The position numbers and the translations under genes are program-made. Source: Mycolicibacterium neoaurum (GTDB lineage: Bacteria > Actinomycetota > Actinomycetes > Mycobacteriales > Mycobacteriaceae). Taken from it: DNA of 64,000 bases. The notes under the pieces were generated by a model that worked only from the letters and a program-made list of their open reading frames with translations, did not search any database and had not been told where the DNA came from. Below, piece by piece: positions 9,335-19,618 of this stretch. The stretch is from NCBI RefSeq assembly GCF_036946495.1, contig NZ_JAQIIX010000002.1, positions 1,798,001 to 1,862,000 of the forward strand, given 5' to 3'. Positions within the stretch are counted from its first letter, which is position 1; each line of letters starts with the position of its first letter.

Positions 9335-9362
9335 CCAGGAATACCAGGTTTAGGACTCCTAG

Positions 9363-11909
<2,547 letters not shown>

Positions 11910-11950
11910 CGCCGCCAGCCCGCCATGGGCGTGAGACAAGGAGCCACTAG

Positions 11951-12889
11951 GTGACCTCACCGAACGAGCCCGGACACCCGGCGCCCGCCGGGACCCCGGG
12001 TGCGTCACAACCCGAGGGAGCCACGCCCGCCCGACGGTCACCGGCCGCCGACTCCAACGAAGTCCCGCCGTGGCAGCGCGGCCCGGCGGCGCGGGCCGCC
12101 AACCCGCAACGCCCCGGTGAGCCCGCCCGTCCCACCGAGCCGGTACGTCCCACCGAGCCCGCCCGGCCTGCGGAGCCGGCCCGGCCCGCCGAGTCCAACC
12201 GCACCGGTGAGCCGCAGCGGCCGCCCACGCGCTCCCCTGGCACCGACGCCCGGGTCGGACAGTTCCTGTCCGGCACCGCGTTCAACCAACCCCGGGAGAG
12301 CCGCGAGACACGGGACACCGAGGTCGTCGCGACCAGGGCACCGGAACGTCCGGAGAGCCGCCCGGAGGGCCAACGCACCGAGGCGCAGCGCCCGGAGAAG
12401 TACGCCAGCGAGCTGCCCGATCTGTCGGGACAGCCGCCCCGCCAGGGTCGCCCGCCGGCGCCGGCCTCCGGTGATTCGCGTCCCGCCGCGGCGGGACGGG
12501 TTCAGGTGGGCGCGCGCAAGCACCAGGGTCCGGTGCGCGCGAGCATGCAGATTCGTCGGATCGACCCGTGGAGCACGCTGAAGGTCTCGCTGGTGCTCTC
12601 CGGCGTGATGTTCTTCGTCTGGATGATCGCCGTGGCGTTCCTGTACCTGGTGCTCGGTGGCATGGGCGTCTGGACCAAGTTGAACAGCAATGTCGGCGAC
12701 CTGCTCACCAGCGACAGCGGTGGCGGCGGTGAACTGATCTCCAGCGGAACGATTTTCGGCGGTGCCACGCTGATCGGTCTGGTCAACATCGTGTTGCTGA
12801 CGGCCATGGCGACCGCCGGCGCGTTCATCTACAACCTGATCACCGATCTGGTCGGCGGCGTCGAGGTCACGTTGGCCGATAGGGACTGA
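11951..12889 (+). CDS. DUF3566 transmembrane protein (Rv0007-like)
   Basis: The 312-aa protein has two parts. Residues 1-195 are a long, Pro/Arg/Glu-rich, low-complexity and presumably disordered cytoplasmic region containing PTEPVRPTEPARPAEPARPAE repeats. Residues about 197-310 form the conserved DUF3566 domain with two membrane helices (about 213-237 and 272-297). The function is unknown. It sits directly after gyrA and before tRNA-Ile, as Rv0007 does. The start is GTG at 11951, preceded by AAGGAGCCACTAG. No enzymatic motif is seen. Confidence 0.88.
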   Translation: MTSPNEPGHPAPAGTPGASQPEGATPARRSPAADSNEVPPWQRGPAARAANPQRPGEPARPTEPVRPTEPARPAEPARPAESNRTGEPQRPPTRSPGTDARVGQFLSGTAFNQPRESRETRDTEVVATRAPERPESRPEGQRTEAQRPEKYASELPDLSGQPPRQGRPPAPASGDSRPAAAGRVQVGARKHQGPVRASMQIRRIDPWSTLKVSLVLSGVMFFVWMIAVAFLYLVLGGMGVWTKLNSNVGDLLTSDSGGGGELISSGTIFGGATLIGLVNIVLLTAMATAGAFIYNLITDLVGGVEVTLADRD

Positions 12890-12980
12890 TCGCACGATCA
12901 GATGCACGCGGTTTGGGCGATGGGCAGTGCTTACGGTAATCTCGTCGCTCGGCCAGCCAGTGCGTTTCGGGTGGTTGTAC

Positions 12981-13054
12981 GGGCCTATAGCTCAGGCGGT
13001 TAGAGCGCTTCGCTGATAACGAAGAGGTCGGAGGTTCGAGTCCTCCTAGGCCCA
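12981..13054 (+). tRNA. ileT: tRNA-Ile (anticodon GAT)
   Basis: This 74-nt cloverleaf has acceptor arms GGGCCTA/TAGGCCC, a D-arm AGCTCAGGCGGTTAGAGCG, an anticodon loop CTGATAA reading GAT, and a T-arm GGAGG-TTCGAGT-CCTCC. The CCA end is not encoded. It follows gyrA/DUF3566 as in other mycobacteria. Confidence 0.97.
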
Positions 13055-13070
13055 CGGAAGGGTATGCACC

Positions 13071-13175
13071 ATGAAGTTGGTGTTGGTGGCAGTTGTCACA
13101 GCCGTCGCGGTGATCGTCTACCGGTCCCGCCACGGTGTCGAGGTCTGGCACACCATCGAGGATCGGCCCGCATAA
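13071..13175 (+). CDS. 34-aa membrane-anchored mini-protein between two tRNAs (possibly DLW-39 type)
   Basis: An ATG at 13071 opens a 34-codon frame: MKLVLVAVVTAVAVIVYRSR, then HGVEVWHTIEDRPA. It has one hydrophobic N-terminal helix (residues 3-17), a short basic stop-transfer (YRSRHG) and an acidic tail with a conserved-looking Trp. It lies 16 bp after tRNA-Ile and 8 bp before tRNA-Ala, a place where mycobacteria encode small proteins annotated as the DLW-39 family. The helix followed by a D/E-x-W tail fits that family. The assignment is tentative, but codon use and the GGAAGGG ribosome binding site upstream support real translation. Confidence 0.6.
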   Translation: MKLVLVAVVTAVAVIVYRSRHGVEVWHTIEDRPA

Positions 13176-13183
13176 CCCCGTAA

Positions 13184-13256
13184 GGGGCCTTAGCTCAGTT
13201 GGTAGAGCGCTGCCTTTGCAAGGCAGATGTCAGGAGTTCGAATCTCCTAGGCTCCA
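13184..13256 (+). tRNA. alaT: tRNA-Ala (anticodon TGC)
   Basis: This 73-nt cloverleaf has acceptor GGGGCCT paired with AGGCTCC (one G-U pair), the D-arm AGCTCAGTTGGTAGAGC, an anticodon stem-loop CTGCC-TTTGCAA-GGCAG reading TGC, and the T-arm AGGAG-TTCGAAT-CTCCT. Together with tRNA-Ile it forms the conserved pair after gyrA. Confidence 0.97.
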
Positions 13257-13322
13257 CAGTTCACTCCTCTGGCTCCGTTATTGGTGAGTCGCCCACCCGC
13301 CCGGCCGCCTTAGGCTCAATTC

Positions 13323-13754
13323 ATGAGACTCACCGGCGTGCTTGGGGCATTCGTCGTCACCTCCGCCCTCGTGGGCTGTGGTTCCACCGATGGCCGCCCC
13401 ACGGCGGCACCTGCCGAGTCCAGTAGGCCGGCGCAGACGACCGCCACCAACGAGACAACCACCACCCGCCCCTCCCCCACACCCGAGGGTGCGCCCATCG
13501 GCACCGCGACCATGCAGGTACGCGGGGGCACGGCCCCGGTGACGATCACCTATCAGATCAACGGCGAGCCAGAACAGACCGAGACCAACGTGACCTTGCC
13601 GTGGGAGAAGCAGTACCCGGTCTATGACAAGGTGCAGTCCTCGGTGCGCGCCGACGGCGGTGACACCGAACTCATCTGCGACATCATCATGGATGGCAAC
13701 CTGGTCTCGTTCGTCACAGAACCCCGGCCGACATGCAGCTTCGCCTACTACTAG
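13323..13754 (+). CDS. Putative lipoprotein with MmpS-like C-terminal domain
   Basis: The 143-aa product begins with a lipoprotein signal (MRLTGVLGAFVVTSALVGCG). The lipobox LVGC places the lipidated Cys at 19. A Thr/Pro-rich linker follows (residues 22-58). The C-terminal 80 residues (QVRGGTAPVTITYQINGEPE, then NVTLPWEK and a Cys pair in LICDIIMDGN and PTCSFAYY) resemble the periplasmic beta-rich domain of MmpS proteins, which partner MmpL lipid exporters. No mmpL is adjacent, so the partner is unknown. Its end overlaps the convergent sulfatase gene by 4 bp. The family link is an inference from motif pattern. Confidence 0.65.
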   Translation: MRLTGVLGAFVVTSALVGCGSTDGRPTAAPAESSRPAQTTATNETTTTRPSPTPEGAPIGTATMQVRGGTAPVTITYQINGEPEQTETNVTLPWEKQYPVYDKVQSSVRADGGDTELICDIIMDGNLVSFVTEPRPTCSFAYY

Positions 13755-16081
13755 GTCGAGTACGCGACGTGTACCTGGCGGATATGCCCCTCGTACGGAA
13801 ACGGGGCACGCTCGCGGTAATCCAGCGATACGGGTGAACCCAGGCAGGTCCCGATGTCGAGGCAATCGTTGGCGGTGAACAGCAGCGGCGCAGACACCGG
13901 AACCTGACCGGAGGCAACCACGTCACCGTCCACCGACAACGTCACGTCCAGCGGGCCACCGGGACGTTGTTCGGCGTAGCTCGTCTCGACGACGATGGTG
14001 TGCCTGCCGGGTGAGATGGGCTGCGTCGAGCGCACCTTGGTCCGCATCAGGATGAACAGGTTGTACTCGTAGCAGAGATGACCGGCATCCAGATAGCAGG
14101 TCAACCCGCCCGCCGCGCCGCCCAGGGCATAGAGCACTCCGTTACCGCCGGACGGCACCTCGGCATCGATGGTCACGACGTTGTTCTTGTTGCCCAGCGC
14201 CGGCGCGCAGAACTCCGGCATCCGGACCATGTCCCCGGCGAATGTCCACTCCCGGTACGGCGGGGCGATCCGCAGCTCCGGGTGATACACCGGAACCCAC
14301 AACCCGCCGCCGATCGGCAGCACCGCGTTGCGTGCGGCCTCGATGGCGAACAGTTCGCGGAGCTGCGCCAGCTTCTGTGGCTCGGCGTCGGCCAGATCGT
14401 GGGCTTGGGACCAGTCGTCGTCGAGGTTGTAGAGCTCCCAGCGGTCCTGGTCGGGGGTCCAGGTCGCGATGCCCTCGGGCATCCCGGCCAGCCACGGAAG
14501 ACGGGGGCCACGAGCACACGCCAACCAGCCGTCATCGTAGATCGCGCGGCTGCCCATGATCTCGAAGTACTGGGTTCGCTTCCCGCCCTCGGCGCTGCGG
14601 TCGACCAGCGTCCGGGCGAAACTCGCTCCGGCCATGGGCATCTGGGGTTCGCCGGCCACTGTGCGTGGCGGTTCGATACCGACCAGCTCGTAGATGGTCG
14701 GAACGATGTCATTGCAGTGCAGGAACACATCGCGCGGGACCGGATCGGCCGGGATTCGCGCCGGCCACCGCGCGACCAGCGGATTGCGCGTGCCCCCGAG
14801 GTGGGAGGCCAACAACTTCATCCCCTTGTACGGTGTGCTGCCCGCCCACGCCCAGCCGGCGTGATACTGGTTGTCCACCAATGGTGAACCCAGCACATCG
14901 AGGCCACCGAGGGCGTCCAGAGCGTCGATATGCTGACGTACCGTCGTCGGAATGCCGTTCTGGGCAAGGAGTTCGGCGATTGTGCCGTTCTGGCCCTCCC
15001 CCGATGACCCGTTATCGCCCCAGATGTAGAGAAACAGTGTGTTCTCGCCATAGCCGAGGGCATCCAGCTCATCGCTGATCCGGCCGACCTGGACATCGAC
15101 ATGTTCGGCGTACCCGGCGGCGACCTCCATCAAGCGGCGCTGGAAGGGCTTCTCGTCCTCGGGAATGTCATCCCACGCCGACAGTGTCTCGTCGCGCTCG
15201 GTGAGCGTGCAGTCCTGCGGTATCCAGCCCTTGGCCTTGGCGCGCTCGAACACCCGCTCGCGGTAGGCATCCCACCCGTCATCGAACTTGCCTGCGTACT
15301 TGTCGGCCCACTCCTTCATGATGTGGTGCGGACCGTGCAGGCACCCGCTGGCCCAATACATGAAGAACGGCTTGTCGGCGTTGAAGGCCTTGTGCCGCCG
15401 CAGCCAGCCGATCGCGTCATCGGCCAGATCCTCGGATAGGTGGTAACCCTCTTCGGCGGTCTTGGTCGGCGCGACGACGGTGGTGTTGCGCACCAGGTGG
15501 GGCTCGTACTGGGATGCCTCACCGGCCAGGAATCCGTAGAAATACTCGAAACCCAAACCCGTGGGCCAATTCTCGAACGGTCCGGCGGCGGTGGTCTCTT
15601 CGGCCGGGGTGTTGTGCCACTTACCGAACGCGGAGGTGGCGTATCCGTACTGTTTGAGCACCTCGGCGACCGTCGCCGCCGAGCGGGGGATCTTGCCCGA
15701 GTAGCCGTCCCAGTCGTTGGCCAACTCGGCGATCTGGCCGTTGCCGATCTCGTGGTGATTGCGCCCGGTCAGCAGTGAGGCGCGGGTCGGGGAACACATC
15801 GCGGTGGTGTGGAATCGGTTGTAGGACACGCCTTCTTCACACATCCGGTCCAGCGTCGCGGTGTTCACCTCGCCACCGAATGCGGTGGGCAGCCCCGGTC
15901 CGGCGTCGTCGATCAACACGATGACGATGTTCGGGCTGTCGGCGGGCAACCGGCGCGGTACCGCACGGCTGGCGTAGCTGGACTCGGCGAGCGTGCGGCC
16001 GGCCACACTGGCCGACGGTACCGGCGGAAACGGCAGAGTCCCGCCGTCGGGGATCTTCGGGGCCACGATGTCGGTGCTCAT
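13751..16081 (-). CDS. atsA: Arylsulfatase (alkaline-phosphatase superfamily)
   Basis: A formylglycine-dependent sulfatase of about 776 aa that would hydrolyse sulfate esters. Key features are the metal-binding NIVIVLIDDAG (Asp58, Asp59), the sulfatase signature CSPTRASLLTGR with Cys96 as the residue converted to formylglycine, GKWHNTP, and YIWGDNGSSGEG. The C-terminal half (about 590-776) is a beta-sandwich extension usual in the mycobacterial AtsA group. The start is ATG at 16081, with GGAGAGG upstream; a longer frame to 16123 lacks support. No formylglycine-generating enzyme is encoded in this window, so maturation depends on a distant gene. Confidence 0.88.
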   Translation of the reverse strand: MSTDIVAPKIPDGGTLPFPPVPSASVAGRTLAESSYASRAVPRRLPADSPNIVIVLIDDAGPGLPTAFGGEVNTATLDRMCEEGVSYNRFHTTAMCSPTRASLLTGRNHHEIGNGQIAELANDWDGYSGKIPRSAATVAEVLKQYGYATSAFGKWHNTPAEETTAAGPFENWPTGLGFEYFYGFLAGEASQYEPHLVRNTTVVAPTKTAEEGYHLSEDLADDAIGWLRRHKAFNADKPFFMYWASGCLHGPHHIMKEWADKYAGKFDDGWDAYRERVFERAKAKGWIPQDCTLTERDETLSAWDDIPEDEKPFQRRLMEVAAGYAEHVDVQVGRISDELDALGYGENTLFLYIWGDNGSSGEGQNGTIAELLAQNGIPTTVRQHIDALDALGGLDVLGSPLVDNQYHAGWAWAGSTPYKGMKLLASHLGGTRNPLVARWPARIPADPVPRDVFLHCNDIVPTIYELVGIEPPRTVAGEPQMPMAGASFARTLVDRSAEGGKRTQYFEIMGSRAIYDDGWLACARGPRLPWLAGMPEGIATWTPDQDRWELYNLDDDWSQAHDLADAEPQKLAQLRELFAIEAARNAVLPIGGGLWVPVYHPELRIAPPYREWTFAGDMVRMPEFCAPALGNKNNVVTIDAEVPSGGNGVLYALGGAAGGLTCYLDAGHLCYEYNLFILMRTKVRSTQPISPGRHTIVVETSYAEQRPGGPLDVTLSVDGDVVASGQVPVSAPLLFTANDCLDIGTCLGSPVSLDYRERAPFPYEGHIRQVHVAYST

Positions 16082-16141
16082 GCTGGTCCTCTCCGCGCAC
16101 GGTGTATCCGATAAGTGATACACCGACTTTCCCGGAGCGGC

Positions 16142-16462
16142 TCAGGGTTTGGGGCTGATCTCCACGCTCGGCGGCAACGTCGACGGTTCGGGCCGCATCG
16201 ACCGGCGCACGATCGAGAACGTCACCGCGCCGATGGCGAGGACACCGGCGCCGATCACCACGTACAGCAGCGGGCGCCGTTTCGGCGGTGCGGGCGGCTC
16301 AGGACGGAGTCGGGCGCTGAGCCAGGAAACGCCGGAAGCGGCCGAGGACGCGCCGAGGCCGACGGTGCCGCGGGTGATGTCGACGGGGCCGACCACGGTG
16401 TACCTCAACCCGCGGCTGAGGCGCTGCGCCGGTGTCAACGGTGTGTCGGTGCTGGTGCTCAT
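16142..16462 (-). CDS. cwsA: Cell wall synthesis protein CwsA
   Basis: A 106-aa bitopic membrane protein: a cytoplasmic N-terminus with the conserved LTPAQRLSRGLRYTVVGPVDITRG stretch (residues 9-32), one transmembrane helix (about 65-84), and a short Pro-rich periplasmic tail. CwsA is known in mycobacteria to interact with Wag31 and CrgA in polar growth and division. Its position divergent from ppiA and the nearby crgA match the Rv0008c-Rv0011c order. An AGGTGACCC ribosome binding site precedes the ATG at 16462. Confidence 0.85.
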   Translation of the reverse strand: MSTSTDTPLTPAQRLSRGLRYTVVGPVDITRGTVGLGASSAASGVSWLSARLRPEPPAPPKRRPLLYVVIGAGVLAIGAVTFSIVRRSMRPEPSTLPPSVEISPKP

Positions 16463-16559
16463 GGGTCACCTCTCTGAGCTGTCCGGAAGTCCCCCACAGC
16501 GTGCCACTAACCGCGGGGCCGTGGACAGCGGTATGGGACCGAGTGGCAGACTGAAATCC

Positions 16560-17087
<528 letters not shown>

Positions 17088-17103
17088 CGCGAGATTCCCA
17101 AAG

Positions 17104-17137
17104 CGCACGCTCACCGATATTCGGTGAGCGTGCGTTT
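17104..17137. terminator. Bidirectional intrinsic terminator between ppiA and the PH-domain gene
   Basis: A perfect 14-bp inverted repeat (CGCACGCTCACCGA, 17104-17117, and its complement at 17121-17134) with a 3-nt loop is followed by TTTTCTTT and preceded by an A-rich AAAG, so it can terminate both converging genes. Confidence 0.85.
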
Positions 17138-17192
17138 TCTTTGGGTGCGGGCCGGTGTGTCGGGCCGCAGACACGCACGGTCACCGGGAAGG

Positions 17193-17606
17193 TCAGCGCA
17201 CGTAACCGGCGGCCCTCAGCGCATCGAGAACCTCGACGGGACTGGTGCCCAGATCCCACCGGGTGAAGATGTAGAGCCGGTCGTCGGCGGTGTCGATCTC
17301 CAACAGCCGCTGTTTGCGCGCCAGCCGCCGGAACTCGGTGATCCGAATCTGGGTGATCTCATCGCGCGCGATCACCCGGGTGCTCACCCAGCCGCGTACC
17401 TGCAAGCCGCTCTCGGTGATTGCCAGTTTTGGTCGTGCACGCCACGAAAATGTTGCAAACAACACCAAACCAGCGGCGGCAACGATGCCGAGAACACGTC
17501 CCGGCACGTCTGTGACCACGGTCACAGCCACAATTGCCATCGCGAGACCGGCGATTCCGATCCAGATGATGGCTGCGCTCTTCGGCGCCCAAAAAGTTTG
17601 CTGCAT
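17193..17606 (-). CDS. PH domain-containing membrane protein (Rv0010c-like)
   Basis: The 137-aa protein has two adjacent N-terminal membrane helices (about residues 10-32 and 35-53) and a cytoplasmic bacterial pleckstrin-homology-like domain (about 57-137) with the LAITESGLQVRGW and ITQIRITEFRRL segments. The precise role is unknown. It lies between ppiA and crgA exactly as Rv0010c does. The start is ATG at 17606. Confidence 0.82.
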   Translation of the reverse strand: MQQTFWAPKSAAIIWIGIAGLAMAIVAVTVVTDVPGRVLGIVAAAGLVLFATFSWRARPKLAITESGLQVRGWVSTRVIARDEITQIRITEFRRLARKQRLLEIDTADDRLYIFTRWDLGTSPVEVLDALRAAGYVR

Positions 17607-17641
17607 TTGCTCAGCACCCCCTCTTACCGGGGGTTTTGAAG

Positions 17642-17650
17642 TTATCCACA
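17642..17650 (+). promoter_or_regulatory. Perfect DnaA box outside oriC
   Basis: TTATCCACA, identical to the strongest DnaA box, lies 36 bp upstream of the PH-domain gene start and in the 156-bp gap after crgA. A GC hairpin (CCCCC at 17617 and GGGGG at 17629, followed by TTTT) sits between the box and the gene. A DnaA-controlled promoter or an initiator-titration site is possible; this role is inferred. Confidence 0.5.
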
Positions 17651-17762
17651 GACGCTATCCCCAATGGGGATGAATCACAACGGTGTGATTGGGTTACGCA
17701 CAGGTTGCGGGCCGGATAACCACGGTGATGCACGGGTTGGCTCATTTTGGACGCTTTTGGCG

Positions 17763-18044
17763 TCAGCGCCACCGCATCGTCAGCAAAAGTCCGGAGATCA
17801 TGAAGGCAAACGCGATCGCGTAGTTCCACGGGCCCAGATCGGCCATCCAGCCCAACCAGGTGGGTGCGTTCAATCCGGTGGCACCGAGCTGGAAGACCAG
17901 CAACCAGAACAGCCCGAAGAGCATCAGCCCGACGAACAGGACGACGAACCACACACTCGACGGCCCGGCTTTGACCTTGACCGGGGTCCGACTCACCGGG
18001 TTGATGGTGAAGTCGTTCTTCTTACGGACTTTGGACTTGGGCAT
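17763..18044 (-). CDS. crgA: Cell division protein CrgA
   Basis: CrgA is a small actinobacterial septum-associated membrane protein that contacts FtsZ, FtsQ, FtsI and CwsA. The 93-aa sequence starts MPKSKVRKKNDFTINPVSRT, with two transmembrane helices (about residues 31-53 and 70-91) separated by a short loop. The start is ATG at 18044, with AAAGG 6 bp upstream. The frame is open further upstream, but that part overlaps the divergent gene and is not conserved-looking. Only 18 bp separate its start from that of the divergent DUF881 gene. Confidence 0.93.
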   Translation of the reverse strand: MPKSKVRKKNDFTINPVSRTPVKVKAGPSSVWFVVLFVGLMLFGLFWLLVFQLGATGLNAPTWLGWMADLGPWNYAIAFAFMISGLLLTMRWR

Positions 18045-18062
18045 GGTTAACCTTTGGAGACG

Positions 18063-18845
18063 ATGGTCGAGGCAGTGGACTCCGAGCCTAACGCAGCACC
18101 GCACCGCAAACGGTCGCTGTGGCGGTTCGGGGTGCCGATTGTCTGCTTGTTCGCCGGTCTTCTGCTGTCCACCACCCATGGTGTGGCCGACGGCGCCGAG
18201 ATCCGGCGCAGCGACGCACCCCGACTGGTCGACCTGGTGCGGGAGACCAGCGCCGGCGTCGACCGTCTGACCGCACAGCGCGATGCCCTGGTGGCCGGCA
18301 CGGAGAGTCATCACGGGGGCTCTCCCGGCGTCCAAGCCGCTCTGGCCGCCATCACCCATCGCTCCGATGTTCTCGCCGAACAGGTCGGCCTGGACCCCCT
18401 GCGTGGGCCGGGGCTGGTCGTCACGCTCGACGATGCCCAGCGCGATGCCGACGGCCGCTACCCCGTCGACGCCTCACCGGACGACCTGGTCGTCCATCAG
18501 CAGGACATCCAGGCGGTGTTGAACGCCCTGTGGAGCGCCGGCGCGGAGGGCATCCAGATGCAAGACCAACGCATCATTGCCACCTCCGCCCCGTTGTGCG
18601 TCGGCAACACGCTGCTGCTCAACGACCGCACCTACAGCCCGCCGTATGTCGTCACCGCGGTGGGCGATCCGGTGGCCATGCAGGCGGCGCTGTCGGCCGC
18701 TCCCCTGGTGACCCTTTACAAGCAATACGTCCTGCGGTTCCAGCTCGGTTACTCCGAGGAGGTCCGCGACGACGTCGAGTTGGCGGGCTATACGGCGCCG
18801 GTGCGTATGCGGTATGCCAAACCGGCAGGTCCGCTCGGATACTGA
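18063..18845 (+). CDS. DUF881 membrane protein (Rv0012-like)
   Basis: The 260-aa protein has a basic N-terminus, one membrane helix (about residues 23-43) and an extracytoplasmic DUF881 domain with coiled-coil propensity (about 55-110). It carries the family segments GPGLVVTLDDAQRD, DDLVVHQQDIQAVLNALWSAGAE and PYVVTAVGDP. DUF881 proteins are linked to division-gene clusters in Gram-positive bacteria, but the biochemical role is unknown. I chose the ATG at 18063 because GGAGACG precedes it; a TTG at 18054 in the same frame is a weaker option. Confidence 0.85.
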   Translation: MVEAVDSEPNAAPHRKRSLWRFGVPIVCLFAGLLLSTTHGVADGAEIRRSDAPRLVDLVRETSAGVDRLTAQRDALVAGTESHHGGSPGVQAALAAITHRSDVLAEQVGLDPLRGPGLVVTLDDAQRDADGRYPVDASPDDLVVHQQDIQAVLNALWSAGAEGIQMQDQRIIATSAPLCVGNTLLLNDRTYSPPYVVTAVGDPVAMQAALSAAPLVTLYKQYVLRFQLGYSEEVRDDVELAGYTAPVRMRYAKPAGPLGY

Positions 18846-18876
18846 CGCCGCGGCCCGGCGCAGTAGCCTGATCCCC

Positions 18877-19536
18877 ATGCAGGTTCTGGTCGTCGACAAT
18901 TACGACAGCTTCGTGTTCAACCTGGTCCAGTACCTGGGCCAGCTCGGCGTGACGGCACAGGTCTGGCGCAACGACGACGAGCGGCTGGCCGATCCGGGCG
19001 AGGTGGCCCGACAGTTCGACGGCATCCTGCTCTCCCCCGGCCCAGGCACCCCCGAGCGCGCCGGCGCCTCGATCCCGCTGGTCCATGCCAGCGCGCAGAC
19101 CAAGACTCCGCTGCTGGGAGTCTGCCTCGGCCACCAGGCCATCGGGGTGGCCTTCGGTGGCACCGTGGACCGGGCGCCCGAGCTGCTGCACGGTAAGACC
19201 AGCACGGTGCATCATCGCGATACCGGTGTGCTGCAAGGGCTTCCCGACCCGTTCACCGCGACCCGCTACCACTCGCTGACGATCCTGCCCGAGACGTTGC
19301 CCGCCGAGTTGGAGTCCACCGGCGAGACCGACAGCGGGGTCATCATGGCGGTGCGCCACCGGGAACTACCGATTCACGGTGTGCAGTTCCACCCCGAGTC
19401 GATCCTCACCGAGGGCGGGCACCGGATGCTTGCCAACTGGCTCGGCTACTGCGGCGCCGCTCCGGACGAGGGTTTGGTGCGCACGCTGGAGAACGAGGTC
19501 GCCGACGCGGTGCGCGCGGCGACCGCTCGGGCCTGA
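18877..19536 (+). CDS. trpG: Glutamine amidotransferase component (anthranilate/aminodeoxychorismate synthase, TrpG/PabA type)
   Basis: A class I glutamine amidotransferase of 219 aa that supplies ammonia to the chorismate-using partner for tryptophan or folate synthesis. The triad is visible: the nucleophile in GVCLGHQAIG (about Cys83), and His and Glu in GVQFHPESILTE. The N-terminus VLVVDNYDSFVFNLVQYL is typical. The start is ATG at 18877; the frame extends upstream without a good start. It is the Rv0013 position, 31 bp after the DUF881 gene. Whether it serves TrpE, PabB or both cannot be told from sequence. Confidence 0.93.
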   Translation: MQVLVVDNYDSFVFNLVQYLGQLGVTAQVWRNDDERLADPGEVARQFDGILLSPGPGTPERAGASIPLVHASAQTKTPLLGVCLGHQAIGVAFGGTVDRAPELLHGKTSTVHHRDTGVLQGLPDPFTATRYHSLTILPETLPAELESTGETDSGVIMAVRHRELPIHGVQFHPESILTEGGHRMLANWLGYCGAAPDEGLVRTLENEVADAVRAATARA

Positions 19537-19547
19537 TCGCAATGTGA

Positions 19548-19595
19548 CGCTGACAGCGCCGTCGTGCCACATATGGCGTGGCGGCGCTGTCAGCG
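19548..19595. terminator. Long hairpin terminator between trpG and pknB
   Basis: A 22-nt arm (19548-19569) pairs with 19574-19595 across a CATA loop, with three G-U pairs and no bulge. It lies between two convergent genes and lacks a strong T-tract, so it should work as a bidirectional hairpin-type terminator. Confidence 0.75.
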
Positions 19596-19618
19596 GAACA
19601 TTTGACGGGCGCCCGGGA

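Noticed and set aside
16149..16559. N-terminal extension of ppiA
   Set aside because: The frame is open but antisense to cwsA, with non-protein-like text; cyclophilin homology begins after GTG 16560.
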